A DNA stretch of 64,000 nucleotides from Qaidamihabitans albus (GTDB taxonomy: Bacteria > Actinomycetota > Actinomycetes > Mycobacteriales > Pseudonocardiaceae), in assembly GCF_016464705.1 (NCBI RefSeq), contig NZ_JAEHOB010000001.1:466720-530719 (forward strand), read 5' to 3'. The position numbers and the translations under genes are program-made. The notes beneath the pieces were generated by a model. The model ran no database searches. It worked only from the letters and a program-made list of their open reading frames with translations, and was not told the DNA's origin. Shown one piece after another: positions 1-8,589 of this stretch; position 1 is the first letter of the stretch, and every line of letters starts with the position of its first letter.

Positions 1-679
1 CCAGCAGATCGGCCGCGCCGGGCGCGACGGCGAGCGGGCCGACGCGGTGCTGTTCTACCGCCCGCAGGATCTCAGCCTGCAACGCTTTCTCACCTCGCGC
101 CGGTTCGACCCGGACGGCGTGCGCGAGGTCGCCGAGGCCGTGCGCGAGCACGACGGTCCGGCCAGCCCGCAGGATGTCGACAGCGAGGTGGACCAGACCC
201 ATCGCCGCGCGATGCGCAGCCTCGACCTGCTGCACGACGCGGACGTCGTCGAGCCGACCCCGGAGGGGCGTTTCGAGCTCCGCGAGGACGGGGCCGCCGC
301 CGACGAGGCCGTGGATCGCGTGGCGGGCGAGTTCGAGAAGCGCAGGCGTTTCGACCGCTCCCGCATCGAGATTATGCGGCACTACGCGGAGACGCGGTCG
401 TGCCGCAGGCGCTACCTGCTCGGCTACTTCGGCGAGTCGCTCGAACGCCCCTGCGGATTCTGCGACACGTGTGCGGCCGGGACCGCGCAGGAGCACACCA
501 CCTCCGCGGGCTCGGACGCCGAGTTCCCCGCCGACACGCGGGTCCACCATGCGGAATGGGGCTCCGGGACCGTGGTGTACCACGAGGACGACCGGGTCAC
601 GATCCTGTTCGACGACGCCGGCTACCGCACGCTGTCCATGCCCGCGGTCCGCCGTCGCCGCCTGCTGACCAGGGAGTAG
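1..679 (+). CDS. recQ: ATP-dependent DNA helicase RecQ, C-terminal part
   Basis: This is the 3' end of a RecQ-family 3'-5' DNA helicase used in recombination repair; the gene enters from the left edge and codons begin at base 2. The first residues read QQIGRAGRDG, the arginine-finger motif VI of RecQ helicases. A winged-helix-like stretch follows, then the RecQ zinc-binding region with Cys residues in SCRRRYLLGYFGE and CGFCDTC at about residues 135-160 of the visible part. The last 45 residues (HAEWGSGTVVYHEDDRVTILFD) form the small beta domain found at the end of several actinobacterial RecQ proteins. The family assignment is firm; the helicase core lies outside the window. Confidence 0.93.
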   Translation, partial: QQIGRAGRDGERADAVLFYRPQDLSLQRFLTSRRFDPDGVREVAEAVREHDGPASPQDVDSEVDQTHRRAMRSLDLLHDADVVEPTPEGRFELREDGAAADEAVDRVAGEFEKRRRFDRSRIEIMRHYAETRSCRRRYLLGYFGESLERPCGFCDTCAAGTAQEHTTSAGSDAEFPADTRVHHAEWGSGTVVYHEDDRVTILFDDAGYRTLSMPAVRRRRLLTRE

Positions 680-680
680 C

Positions 681-1897
681 TCACGGCCCGCGGTCACCGG
701 CGCTCGGCTGTCGCGCCGGTGCAGTCCCCGACCATCGTTCGCAGCGCACGCTCGGCCGCCAGCAGCAGTGCACCCTGCGCGCTTCACGTGGTTGGCGGAT
801 CCGCACTGCGTATTCGGTCGGTGAGCCGCCGATGCAGCTCCTGGGGTCACCCGGAGTTGCTCCCGCAGGCGAGGAGCGCGGTCGCCATCGCGCTCCAGCG
901 GCCGCTGGTAGCAGGCGGCGGCGTGCGCCAACCGCTCCAGCAGGTCGGCGAAGGTGTCGTCGAAAGCGCCGTCGAGTGACTTCGCCGTGTCTTCGGTGTC
1001 CTCTGTGCCCTCGGTGTCGTCTGTGTCCTTGTGTTGTCCGGATTCTCCGCATGCCCGGCCGCGATCAGCGTGTCGGTGATGTGCTGCACCTGCTTGGTGA
1101 CCTCGTGCAGCGCCGAAATGGCGCTCTCGTACTCGGACGGGACCGTGACTCGGCGCCGTCGCCACGGCAGCAGCCTGCGGGGTTGAACCAGGTGCTCTCG
1201 CGGCCCAGCGGGCGGTCTCCTCGGCGTACCTGGCGGTGGTCTCCAAACCGCGTGCCTGGGACAGCCAGCCCCTGGCGTCCCCCCGGTCCAGCTGTCGCGC
1301 AGTCCCCCGGCGATCGTGCGCAGGAGCCGCTCGACCTCCCTGCTCGTCCCTTCGACGCTGCGGTGGGTACTGCGCTGGTGCATGGGCGGGATGACGAGGA
1401 GGTTGACGGCGACGCCGACCGCGGCGCCGAGGCTGGTCTCCAGGACGCGCAGCAGCAGGTAGCCGACGTTGTCGGCGGTCCCGTAGGTGAGCATGAGCAG
1501 CGCAGTGACGCCGACCCAGATACCGCTGCCACCGAGCCAGCGCCACTGCCCCCCCCACCGCCATGCCGACGAAGACGGCGACCAGGAGCGCGACCCGCCT
1601 GCTGCGGGATCAGCTTGATCGTGCCGAACGCCGGCAGTACACCGAGTGCCAGGGCCGCACCTCATGCACGGCATTGGTCATGGGCCGGTACACGGTCTCG
1701 CTCATCATGAAGACGGCGGCGTAGGGCGCGATGAACGACTGCGAGGGGTCGACCTGCTGTGCGACCAGCCACGCGATCACCGCGGCTACCGCCATCTTGG
1801 CGGCCTGGATGGACCCTTCGCGTTCCCGGCCGGACTCCCGGACCGCCTGCCTCACCCACCGGGCCGGGGCCAGCAGCCGCGCGGCGGCGATCATCAC
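681..1897 (-). pseudogene. Broken FUSC-family (aromatic acid exporter-like) membrane protein
   Basis: On the minus strand, pieces of one FUSC/aromatic-acid-exporter-like protein appear in successive different frames. The N-terminal part (start near 1897) has a membrane segment around QAAKMAVAAVIAWLVAQQVD and IAPYAAVFMMSETVYRP. A middle piece near 1560-1610 reads RVALLVAVFVGMAVGG in another frame. A third piece (1390-1550) reads GIWVGVTALLMLTYG and GAAVGVAVNLLVIPP. A C-terminal helical part near 890-990 (FADLLERLAHAA) is in yet another frame. At least three frame changes are needed to join them; one falls on a run of eight C at 1549-1556. It is probably a true pseudogene, although sequencing error at homopolymers cannot be excluded. 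An intact FUSC relative lies at 55186-57099. Confidence 0.7.
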
Positions 1898-2040
1898 GGT
1901 GCGGCCGGGCCGAGGAGGGGCATTGTGCTGGCAACCCGCCGGCTCGCCACCCGAACCCGGCGCCGTTGTGTTTGGGTTCGCGCCGATCGGTTATTCCGGT
2001 CGTGAACGGAGTGTCCGTTTCGAGGCGAAGGGGGACAGCG

Positions 2041-2490
2041 GTGACCGACGCAAGGGCGACCCGGCAGCGGACGAGGCCGGTACAGCCGATTGCCGCGGCG
2101 GTGGGCGCGGTGTTCGTGGTGGTCGGCGTGCTGGGCTTCATCCCCGGCGTGACGGCGGACTACGACCAGCTCGGCTTCGCCGGACCCGGCTCGGCGGCGA
2201 TGCTGTTCGGCGTGTTCGCCGTCTCGGTGCTGCACAACATCGTGCACCTGCTGTTCGGCGTGGTCGGCCTGGCGGCGGCGCGCTCGGCGGCTGTTTCGCG
2301 GGCGTTCCTGGTCATTGGCGGTGGTGTCTACCTGCTGCTGTGGGTCTACGGGCTGGCGATCGACCTCTCCAGCAGCGCCAACTTCGTGCCCCTGAACACC
2401 GCCGACAACTGGCTGCATCTCGGGCTGGGCGTCGGCATGATCGGGCTGGGCCTGCTCGGCACGGCGATCGAGCGAACGAAGATCGGCTAG
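2041..2490 (+). CDS. DUF4383-type small membrane protein
   Basis: 149 residues, GTG start preceded by AAGGGGGAC. About four hydrophobic segments span residues 16-36, 54-76, 85-105 and 122-142, with short charged ends, as in DUF4383 integral membrane proteins of actinobacteria. The HNIVHLLFG segment in the second helix is typical of that family. The function is unknown. It stands alone: the FUSC pseudogene is upstream on the other strand, and the convergent carbamoyltransferase follows after a 46-bp palindrome. Confidence 0.8.
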   Translation: MTDARATRQRTRPVQPIAAAVGAVFVVVGVLGFIPGVTADYDQLGFAGPGSAAMLFGVFAVSVLHNIVHLLFGVVGLAAARSAAVSRAFLVIGGGVYLLLWVYGLAIDLSSSANFVPLNTADNWLHLGLGVGMIGLGLLGTAIERTKIG

Positions 2491-2515
2491 CCCCCCCCGT
2501 TTCCCCTGGTCACCA

Positions 2516-2561
2516 CTCGTGAGTGCGCACGCGAGTTAGAACTCGCGCGCGCACTCACGAG
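2516..2561. repeat. 46-bp dispersed palindrome, copy 1
   Basis: Begins CTCGTGAGTG, has the centre CGAGTTAGAACTCG and ends CACTCACGAG; the inner arms are GCGCACG and CGCGCGC. It sits between two convergent genes, and the TGA stop of the minus-strand carbamoyltransferase (2557-2555) lies inside its right arm. It could fold as a bidirectional terminator hairpin, but no T-run follows. Confidence 0.9.
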
Positions 2562-4108
2562 CTTTGCCGGCGCCGGTACCAGGTGTCACCGACCACCATG
2601 TCGGTCAACGACCTGCTCTCGCAGTACTCGACCAGGTCGGACATGCGGTTGATGAACCCGCTGCCGTTGAAGTTCAGCGACGTGTTGCACAGCATTCCGG
2701 TGCCGCATTCGTCGGCGAACGCGGTGAGCAGTTCGTGCAGGCGCCCGTTCGTGACGGCGCCCACCGTCTGCGCCCGCGCCGTGCCGTCCACGTGGGTGAC
2801 CGCGCCGAACTCCGCCGAGCGCAAACGCTGGAAATACAGCATGTAAGGATCGCGCAACGGTGTCGCGAACACCATGTCGAGGTCCTCCTCGCGGCAGCAC
2901 GGCGCGATCGGCCGGTAGTCCTCCCGCTGCTTGATGGCGTTCAGCCGGTCGCGCGTTCCCGGGTGGAACGGTTCAGCGAGCAGTGAGCGGTTTCCCAGCG
3001 CCCGCGGGCCGATCTCCCACCTGCCCTGCACCCAGGCGACGATGCGACCGCGCGCGAGCGCGCCGGCGAGTTCCCGGTGATCAAGCCTCGTCGCCGTCCA
3101 GCGCGCCGGGTCGGGGGTGCGGTCGTGCTGGAACTCCAGTCCGCTGTAGACGTCCCAGCCGATGTGCGGATCGCCCTGGATGGTGCACAGTGCGTCGATC
3201 GCGGTGCCGATGGCCGAGCCGGAGTCGTTGGTGCACGGCGGGACGAACACCGACGAGAAGTAACCGTCACGCCGCCAGCGCTCGTTCCAATCGCAGTTGA
3301 GCCCGCAACCGCCGGAGATCCGCAGCGGAATGCCCGGCGGCAGCTCCTCTTTCGCCGCCTGGGCGAAGATCTGGTAGATGCGCTCGGTGAGCAGCGCCGC
3401 GGCGTGCTTCGCCACCTCGGACTCCACGCCCGCGTTGTACACGGGCGAGTCGCGGAAGGCCTCCTTCGGCGCCGGGTAGACGTCGTCCATCGAGAGAATT
3501 CCCTCGACCGTGCCTGCGATCGCCGGATCTCTCTCGTCCGCCTCGCCGTAGGCCGCCAGCGCCATGAGCTTTCCGCTGACCCCGAGATCCGGCACCGCGC
3601 CGCGGTCGGGAAACGTGGGATCGGCGAGCGCGAACAGGAACGCGTAGCGGGCGCCGGGCGCCGACAGCACGGGAATCTCGCGTCGCACCCGGAAATGCTC
3701 GTCGACCAGGTAGAAGCTTCCGGTCACGCCCTCCCACACCAGGACCGCCTGTTCCTGTGGCCGGGCCAACCGGGGTGCCATGCCCAGCGCCATCATGATG
3801 TGCGAGCGGACGTGTGACGACGAGAAGTACTCGGCCGGGTGACCGAACCAGCTCGTCCGGCGCCGTACGGGTTCATCGACGCCGTGGTAGCCGGCCGCGA
3901 TCGGCTGCCTGCCGGTCTGCCAGCCACCGACGGCGACCACGTCGGGTGGTGCGCCGACCCGTTCGGCAAGGCCGAGAAGTGTGCTCGGGGTGAACGCAGA
4001 GTTCCGCGGGAACGAGTCCTTCTCCGACTCCAGGGAGAGCTCCAGTCTCCGGTCGTCGATGACGGCGACGCCGCCGTCGTGGCCCGGTTTGAAGGCCGCT
4101 ACCAGCAC
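2555..4108 (-). CDS. NodU/CmcH-family O-carbamoyltransferase
   Basis: 517 residues. This family transfers a carbamoyl group from carbamoyl phosphate, through carbamoyl-adenylate, to a hydroxyl of a natural product or sugar. Visible marks are the N-terminal GHDGG (residues 9-13), His99 and His103 in SSHVRSH at the usual metal site, the Gly-rich RISGGCGLNCDWN in the Kae1-like fold, and the C-terminal block WEIGPRALGNRSLLA with NTSLNFNG. Its length is nearer to CmcH (about 520) than to NodU. The usual acidic DG after the His pair is replaced by VWEGVTGS. It is divergent from an ATP-grasp ligase and two hydrolases, so a tailoring step in a small biosynthetic pathway is inferred. The substrate is unknown. 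Confidence 0.88.
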   Translation of the reverse strand: MLVAAFKPGHDGGVAVIDDRRLELSLESEKDSFPRNSAFTPSTLLGLAERVGAPPDVVAVGGWQTGRQPIAAGYHGVDEPVRRRTSWFGHPAEYFSSSHVRSHIMMALGMAPRLARPQEQAVLVWEGVTGSFYLVDEHFRVRREIPVLSAPGARYAFLFALADPTFPDRGAVPDLGVSGKLMALAAYGEADERDPAIAGTVEGILSMDDVYPAPKEAFRDSPVYNAGVESEVAKHAAALLTERIYQIFAQAAKEELPPGIPLRISGGCGLNCDWNERWRRDGYFSSVFVPPCTNDSGSAIGTAIDALCTIQGDPHIGWDVYSGLEFQHDRTPDPARWTATRLDHRELAGALARGRIVAWVQGRWEIGPRALGNRSLLAEPFHPGTRDRLNAIKQREDYRPIAPCCREEDLDMVFATPLRDPYMLYFQRLRSAEFGAVTHVDGTARAQTVGAVTNGRLHELLTAFADECGTGMLCNTSLNFNGSGFINRMSDLVEYCESRSLTDMVVGDTWYRRRQSS

Positions 4109-4146
4109 CTCTGATCACTTCCCTGCTCTCGGCGACGGCGAGTCCT

Positions 4147-4202
4147 CCGTGGGTCGTACCCACGGTGCCGTCCGTCAAACGGTCGTCGCCGTGCGTGCAC
4201 GG
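4147..4202. promoter_or_regulatory. Two palindromes in a divergent promoter
   Basis: The 149-bp gap between the divergent carbamoyltransferase and ATP-grasp genes holds CCGTGGGTCGTACCCACGG (4147-4165, perfect 8-bp arms) and CCGTGCGTGCACGG (4189-4202, perfect 6-bp arms). They are candidate operators for a shared regulator, which is not encoded nearby. Confidence 0.45.
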
Positions 4203-4257
4203 GGTTTAGCGATCACGCGTCGTGGGATGTCTGAGTGGGACGAACAAAGGAGCGACA

Positions 4258-5541
4258 GTGAGCCAGATCGACGTTTTCGTGCTTGGCCTCGACGACGCCA
4301 ATATGCGGACGTTGCACGATGTGCCTGGATCCGTGCATTACCGTTTCCACGGCCTGCTCAGCGTCGAGGAGGTTCAGAGCGGCGAGATCCCGGTGGCCGA
4401 CCTGATCGAAAAGGCCGAGCGGCAACTCGACGAGTTCGACGGTGAGATCGGCGCCATCATCGGCTACTGGGACTTCCCGGTCAGCACGATGGTGCCGATC
4501 CTGTGCCGCAGGTACGGCCTGCCGAGCGCCGACCTGGAGCCGGTCGTCAAGTGTGAGCACAAGTACTGGAGCAGGCTCGAACAGCAGAACGTGATCGACG
4601 AGTACCCGAGCTTCGCGGTGGTCGACCTGGCGGATCCCCGGCGCCCGGAGAACGTCGGCTATCCGATGTGGCTGAAGCCGGTGAAGTCCTTCTCGTCCGA
4701 ACTGGCCTTCAAGGTGTCCGACGACACGGAATTCGGCGACGCGGCGCGGGAGATGGCCGAGGGCATCGACCGCGTCGGCAAGCCTTTTGAGACGATCATG
4801 GAACGCCTGGATCTCCCGCCGGAGATCGCCGAGGTCGGCGGGCAGGCGTGTCTCGCGGAAGAGGCGATGAGCGGTCAGCAGGCCGCCACGGAGGGCTACG
4901 TCTACAACGGTGACATCGTGGTGTACGGCACGCTCGACTCGCTGAACTACCCCGGCACGTCGTCCTTCCAGCGGCACCAGTACCCCTCGCAGCTGCCGGA
5001 GCCGATGGTGCGCAGGATGCGTGCGGTCTCCGAGAAGGTCATCCGGCAGGTCGGACTGGACAACAGCACCTTCAGTATCGAGTTCTTCTGCCGCCGGGAC
5101 ACCGGTGACGTCCGTCTACTGGAGATAAACGCCCGGCACTCGCAGTCGCATGCCGAGCTCTTCGAGTACGTCGACGGGGTGCCGAACCACTACTGCATGC
5201 TCAGCCTCGGCCTCGGCCGCGACCCGGCGCTGCCGAGCCGCGAGGGTCCGTACGCCCTCGCCGCCAAGTGGTACTACCGCCGCTTCGGCGACGCGCTGGT
5301 CGAGCGGGTGCCGACCGGACAGGAGATCGCGGACCTCGGCGGGCGCATCCCCGGCGTGGTCGTCGACGTCCAGGCGCCCGAGGGGCGGCGGTTGTCGACG
5401 ATGCCGGCGCAGGACAGCTACAGCTACGAGCTCGCCTACATCTACGTGGGTGCCGACGACGAGGAAGAGCTCGAGCGCAAGTACGAGCAGGCGGTGGCGG
5501 CGCTGCACTTCGAGTTCTCGGACGGGGAGGAGATCGGCTAG
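4258..5541 (+). CDS. ATP-grasp domain ligase
   Basis: 427 residues; GTG start with AAAGGAG seven bases upstream. ATP-grasp enzymes activate a carboxylate as acyl phosphate and join it to an amine, thiol or other nucleophile. The pattern is visible: a lysine after a variable N-terminal domain (YPMWLKPVKSFSSELAF), a loop of EE residues (QACLAEEAMSGQQ), and the magnesium-binding end FSIEFFCRRDTGDVRLLEINARHSQS, where the E of IEF and the E and N of LEINAR bind metal. The C-terminal extension (about residues 340-427) has no obvious motif. The next gene starts on the base after its stop, so the two are translationally coupled. The substrate is unknown; a role as amino-acid or peptide ligase is inferred. 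Confidence 0.85.
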   Translation: MSQIDVFVLGLDDANMRTLHDVPGSVHYRFHGLLSVEEVQSGEIPVADLIEKAERQLDEFDGEIGAIIGYWDFPVSTMVPILCRRYGLPSADLEPVVKCEHKYWSRLEQQNVIDEYPSFAVVDLADPRRPENVGYPMWLKPVKSFSSELAFKVSDDTEFGDAAREMAEGIDRVGKPFETIMERLDLPPEIAEVGGQACLAEEAMSGQQAATEGYVYNGDIVVYGTLDSLNYPGTSSFQRHQYPSQLPEPMVRRMRAVSEKVIRQVGLDNSTFSIEFFCRRDTGDVRLLEINARHSQSHAELFEYVDGVPNHYCMLSLGLGRDPALPSREGPYALAAKWYYRRFGDALVERVPTGQEIADLGGRIPGVVVDVQAPEGRRLSTMPAQDSYSYELAYIYVGADDEEELERKYEQAVAALHFEFSDGEEIG

Positions 5542-7566
5542 ATGCGGACGGTCGGTTCACTGCCGTACGAGGTGCACGAGGACGAGCACGTCTGGATTCC
5601 GGTCGCCGACGGCACCCGGCTCGCCGCGCGGATCTGGCGCCCGGTGTCCTCCGACGTGGAGCCGGTTCCCGGTGTGCTGGAGTACCTGCCGTATCGCAAG
5701 CGGGATCTGACCGCGTGGCGTGACTCGATCCATCACCCCTACCTCGCCGGACACGGTTACGCGTGCGTCCGGGTGGACATCAGGGGGACCGGTGAATCGG
5801 AGGGGGTCCTCCTCGACGAGTACCTGGAACAGGAACAGCTCGATGGCGAGGACGTGCTCGCGTGGATCGCCGCGCAACCGTGGTGCGACGGCCGGCTGGG
5901 AATGATGGGCATCTCCTGGGGCGGCTTCAACTCCCTGCAGCTGGCTGCGCGCAAACCGCCGGCCCTGCGAGCGATCGCGATATCGTCGTTCACCGACGAT
6001 CGCTACGCCGACGACATGCACTACATGGGTGGTTGCCTGCTGTCGGACAACCTTGCCGAGGCGGGCACGATGTTCGCGCACGGCACGCTTCCGCCCGATC
6101 CGGCGCTCGTCGGCGAGCGGTGGCGGAGCATGTGGCACGAGCGGTTGCGCGAGAGTGGCCCGTGGGCGGACGAGTGGCTCAGCCACCAGGTCCGGGACAG
6201 CTACTGGAAGCACGCCTCGGTGTGCGAAAGCTACTCCGACGTCGCCGTACCGGTGCTCGCGTCGAGTGGCTGGGCCGACGGCTACTCCAACGCCGTCCTC
6301 CGTGTGCTCGAGAACCTCCACGTTCCGCGCAAGGGGCTCATCGGTCCGTGGTCGCACAGGTACCCGCATCTCGGCGAGCCGGGCCCTGCCGTGGGCTACC
6401 TGCAGGAGCTGGTGCGGTGGTGGGATCACTGGCTCAAGGACGCCGACAACGGTGCCCTGGACGGGCCGATGTTGCAGGCCTGGATGCAGGACAGCGTGCC
6501 GCCCTCGACATCCTATGAGGACCGTCCAGGACGCTGGGTCGGCGAGCACGAGTGGCCTTCACCGCGGGTCACGGTGGCCGAGTACCCGCTGGCGAAGCGC
6601 CGCATCGGCACGCGTGAGGAACAGGTCCGGGAGGAGGCGCTCACCATCTCCTCACCGCTCTCGGTCGGGCAGTACGCCGGCAAGTGGGCCTCCTACAACG
6701 CGCCGCCGGACCTGCCCTACGACCAGCGCGAGGAGGACGGTGGATCGCTCGTCTTCGACAGTGAGGCGCTCACCGAGACCGTCGAGATCCTCGGCGCTCC
6801 GACGGTCACACTGGAACTGACGTCGGACAAGCCGGTGGCCATGGTGGCAGCCCGGCTCTCCGACGTCGGTGAGGACGGCCGCGCCACCCGGGTCAGCTAC
6901 GGGTTGCTCAATCTCACCCACCGCGACGGCAACGAACGGCCGGAACCGCTCGAACCCGGACAGCGGTACCGGGTCACGTTCATGCTCAACGGAGTCGCGC
7001 AGTCCTTCCCTCCGGGACACCGGATCCGGCTATCACTGTCCACTTCGTACTGGCCGCTGGCGTGGCCGCCACCCGAGCCGGTGCTGCTCTCGGTGTTCAC
7101 CGGGCAGAGCTCGCTGAGCCTGCCGATCCGGCCGATCCCCGAGGACGGGGACGTTCCGGTGCGGCCGCTCGGCGAGCCCGAGGGAAGTGAGCCGATCCCG
7201 ATGACCCAGGTGCGCCCCGCCGAGCACTCGTGGACCGTCCGACGGGAGCTGACCGACTACCGGGCGGCGCTGGAGATCGTGAAGGACAACGGGACGGTCC
7301 GCTTCGACGACATCGACCTCGACATCGCCAAGCGGGTCCTCGAGACCTACGCCTGGGTGGCAGGCGACTTCTCCTCGGTGCGCGGCGAGACCCACTGGTC
7401 GGTGACCCTTTCCCGCGGCGACTGGGTCGCCACGACGGTGACCCGGACGACACTGACGTGCACGCCGGCGGACCTGCGCCTGCACGCGCGGCTCGACGCC
7501 TACGAGGGCGACGAGCGGGTGTTCTCCCGCAACTGGCGGCGGACGATCCCGCGCAACCTGATTTGA
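5542..7566 (+). CDS. CocE/NonD (X-Pro dipeptidyl-peptidase S15) family hydrolase
   Basis: 674 residues, ATG directly after the ATP-grasp stop. Alpha/beta-hydrolase of the S15/CocE type, which cleaves esters or X-Pro peptides. The nucleophile elbow is GISWGGF with Ser125, the oxyanion tyrosine region is LEYLPYRKRD, the acid is likely the Asp in SSGWADGYSN, and the His is in IGPWSHRYPH. The C-terminal third (from about residue 400) is the jelly-roll beta domain (PGQRYRVTFML, FPPGHRIRLSLSTSYWP). There is no signal peptide, so it is probably cytosolic. Context suggests action on a product of the adjacent ligase, for example unmasking, self-protection or a tailoring hydrolysis. Confidence 0.9.
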   Translation: MRTVGSLPYEVHEDEHVWIPVADGTRLAARIWRPVSSDVEPVPGVLEYLPYRKRDLTAWRDSIHHPYLAGHGYACVRVDIRGTGESEGVLLDEYLEQEQLDGEDVLAWIAAQPWCDGRLGMMGISWGGFNSLQLAARKPPALRAIAISSFTDDRYADDMHYMGGCLLSDNLAEAGTMFAHGTLPPDPALVGERWRSMWHERLRESGPWADEWLSHQVRDSYWKHASVCESYSDVAVPVLASSGWADGYSNAVLRVLENLHVPRKGLIGPWSHRYPHLGEPGPAVGYLQELVRWWDHWLKDADNGALDGPMLQAWMQDSVPPSTSYEDRPGRWVGEHEWPSPRVTVAEYPLAKRRIGTREEQVREEALTISSPLSVGQYAGKWASYNAPPDLPYDQREEDGGSLVFDSEALTETVEILGAPTVTLELTSDKPVAMVAARLSDVGEDGRATRVSYGLLNLTHRDGNERPEPLEPGQRYRVTFMLNGVAQSFPPGHRIRLSLSTSYWPLAWPPPEPVLLSVFTGQSSLSLPIRPIPEDGDVPVRPLGEPEGSEPIPMTQVRPAEHSWTVRRELTDYRAALEIVKDNGTVRFDDIDLDIAKRVLETYAWVAGDFSSVRGETHWSVTLSRGDWVATTVTRTTLTCTPADLRLHARLDAYEGDERVFSRNWRRTIPRNLI

Positions 7567-7577
7567 GGGCAGGGACA

Positions 7578-8492
7578 TTGACCGGCGGCATCAGTATGCA
7601 GGCGCTCGCGTTCATCGTGAAGCTGCGCCTGTCACGGGCGAAACGGACGTATGCCGATCTGGACGAGCTGTACGCGAGTATCGAGCGGAGCCGGCGGACC
7701 GATCCCGCCCGGCCGCCCGCGCGTGTCCGGCGCGAGGTGTCGGTGAGCTGCACCGAGGTCCTCGGCCGGCCCTGTTACACCTTCGCGCCGTTCGCGCGGA
7801 GCAGCGGCAGGCACGTGCTGTACTTCCACGGCGGGGCGTACGTGCACCAGATCCAGAACGACCACTGGTGGTTCCTCGTCCGGTTGGTCCAACGCACCGG
7901 CTGCACGGTCACGGCGCCGATCTATCCTCTCGCGCCCGCACACACCTGCGAGCAGACGGTCGCCATGGTGAAGGAGGCCTACGACGTCTTCCTCGGTGAC
8001 CGCGATCCGGACCAGCAGGTCGTCATGGGCGACTCGGCGGGCGCGGCGCTCACGCTCGCGCTGGCCGAGTCTCTTGAGGAGGCGGGCAGGCCACAGCCCA
8101 AGGAGCTTGTGCTGATCTCGCCGTGGCTGGACGTCACCATGACCGATCCGGTGCTGCCCGAACTCGACCGCCGCGATCCCCATCTGGCCGTGGCCGGGCT
8201 GCGGGAGGCCGGATGGCTCTACGCGGGCGACCGCGATCGGCGTGACCCCGTGGTCAGTCCGCTGTTCGGGCCGCTGTCCGCGCTGGGCCGGGTCAGCGTC
8301 TTCATCGGGACGCGAGACGTGCTGCTCGCCGACGCCCGGCGGCTCCGCGAGCTGGCGGAGGGGCGCGGGGTGCCGATCGAGTACCACGAGTACCAGCACA
8401 TGTTCCACGTCTGGCCGATCGCGGACATCCCCGAGGGCAGGCGGGCCGCCGAACGCATCGCGCATCTGGTCACCCGACCGGCGCTTAGTTGA
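7578..8492 (+). CDS. HSL-type alpha/beta hydrolase (lipase/esterase)
   Basis: 304 residues from a TTG with AGGGCAGGG just upstream; an in-frame ATG at 7596 is the alternative start. It belongs to the hormone-sensitive-lipase or steryl-acetyl-hydrolase group: YFHGGAYVH gives the HGG oxyanion motif, MGDSAGAAL the nucleophile Ser, FIGTRDVLLAD the Asp and YQHMFHVWP the His. It starts 11 bases after the CocE-like gene and is the last gene of the three-gene run, so it is likely cotranscribed. It probably removes an acyl group from a small molecule; the substrate is unknown. Confidence 0.88.
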   Translation: MTGGISMQALAFIVKLRLSRAKRTYADLDELYASIERSRRTDPARPPARVRREVSVSCTEVLGRPCYTFAPFARSSGRHVLYFHGGAYVHQIQNDHWWFLVRLVQRTGCTVTAPIYPLAPAHTCEQTVAMVKEAYDVFLGDRDPDQQVVMGDSAGAALTLALAESLEEAGRPQPKELVLISPWLDVTMTDPVLPELDRRDPHLAVAGLREAGWLYAGDRDRRDPVVSPLFGPLSALGRVSVFIGTRDVLLADARRLRELAEGRGVPIEYHEYQHMFHVWPIADIPEGRRAAERIAHLVTRPALS

Positions 8493-8493
8493 T

Positions 8494-8510
8494 CTTCCGA
8501 ATAATGGAAG
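8494..8510. promoter_or_regulatory. Candidate IclR operator upstream of the MHS permease
   Basis: CTTCCGAATAATGGAAG has 5-bp perfect arms. It shares TCCGAATA-N2-GGAA with a site at 10767-10779 in the IclR/kinase divergent promoter. Two matching sites beside genes of one catabolic locus support control by the local IclR protein. This is inference; no binding data are seen here. Confidence 0.55.
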
Positions 8511-8589
8511 GTGATTCCACAAGATAGACAGGCGGGTCTACGGTGCGGCCGCACAGTCCGCACACCGACGACCAACGGAGGTCGTGACC

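Noticed and set aside
400..1710. Long plus-strand open frame through the FUSC remnant
   Set aside because: Arg/Pro/Ala-rich composition with no domain, overlapping recQ and the minus-strand remnant; typical of a chance frame in GC-rich DNA.
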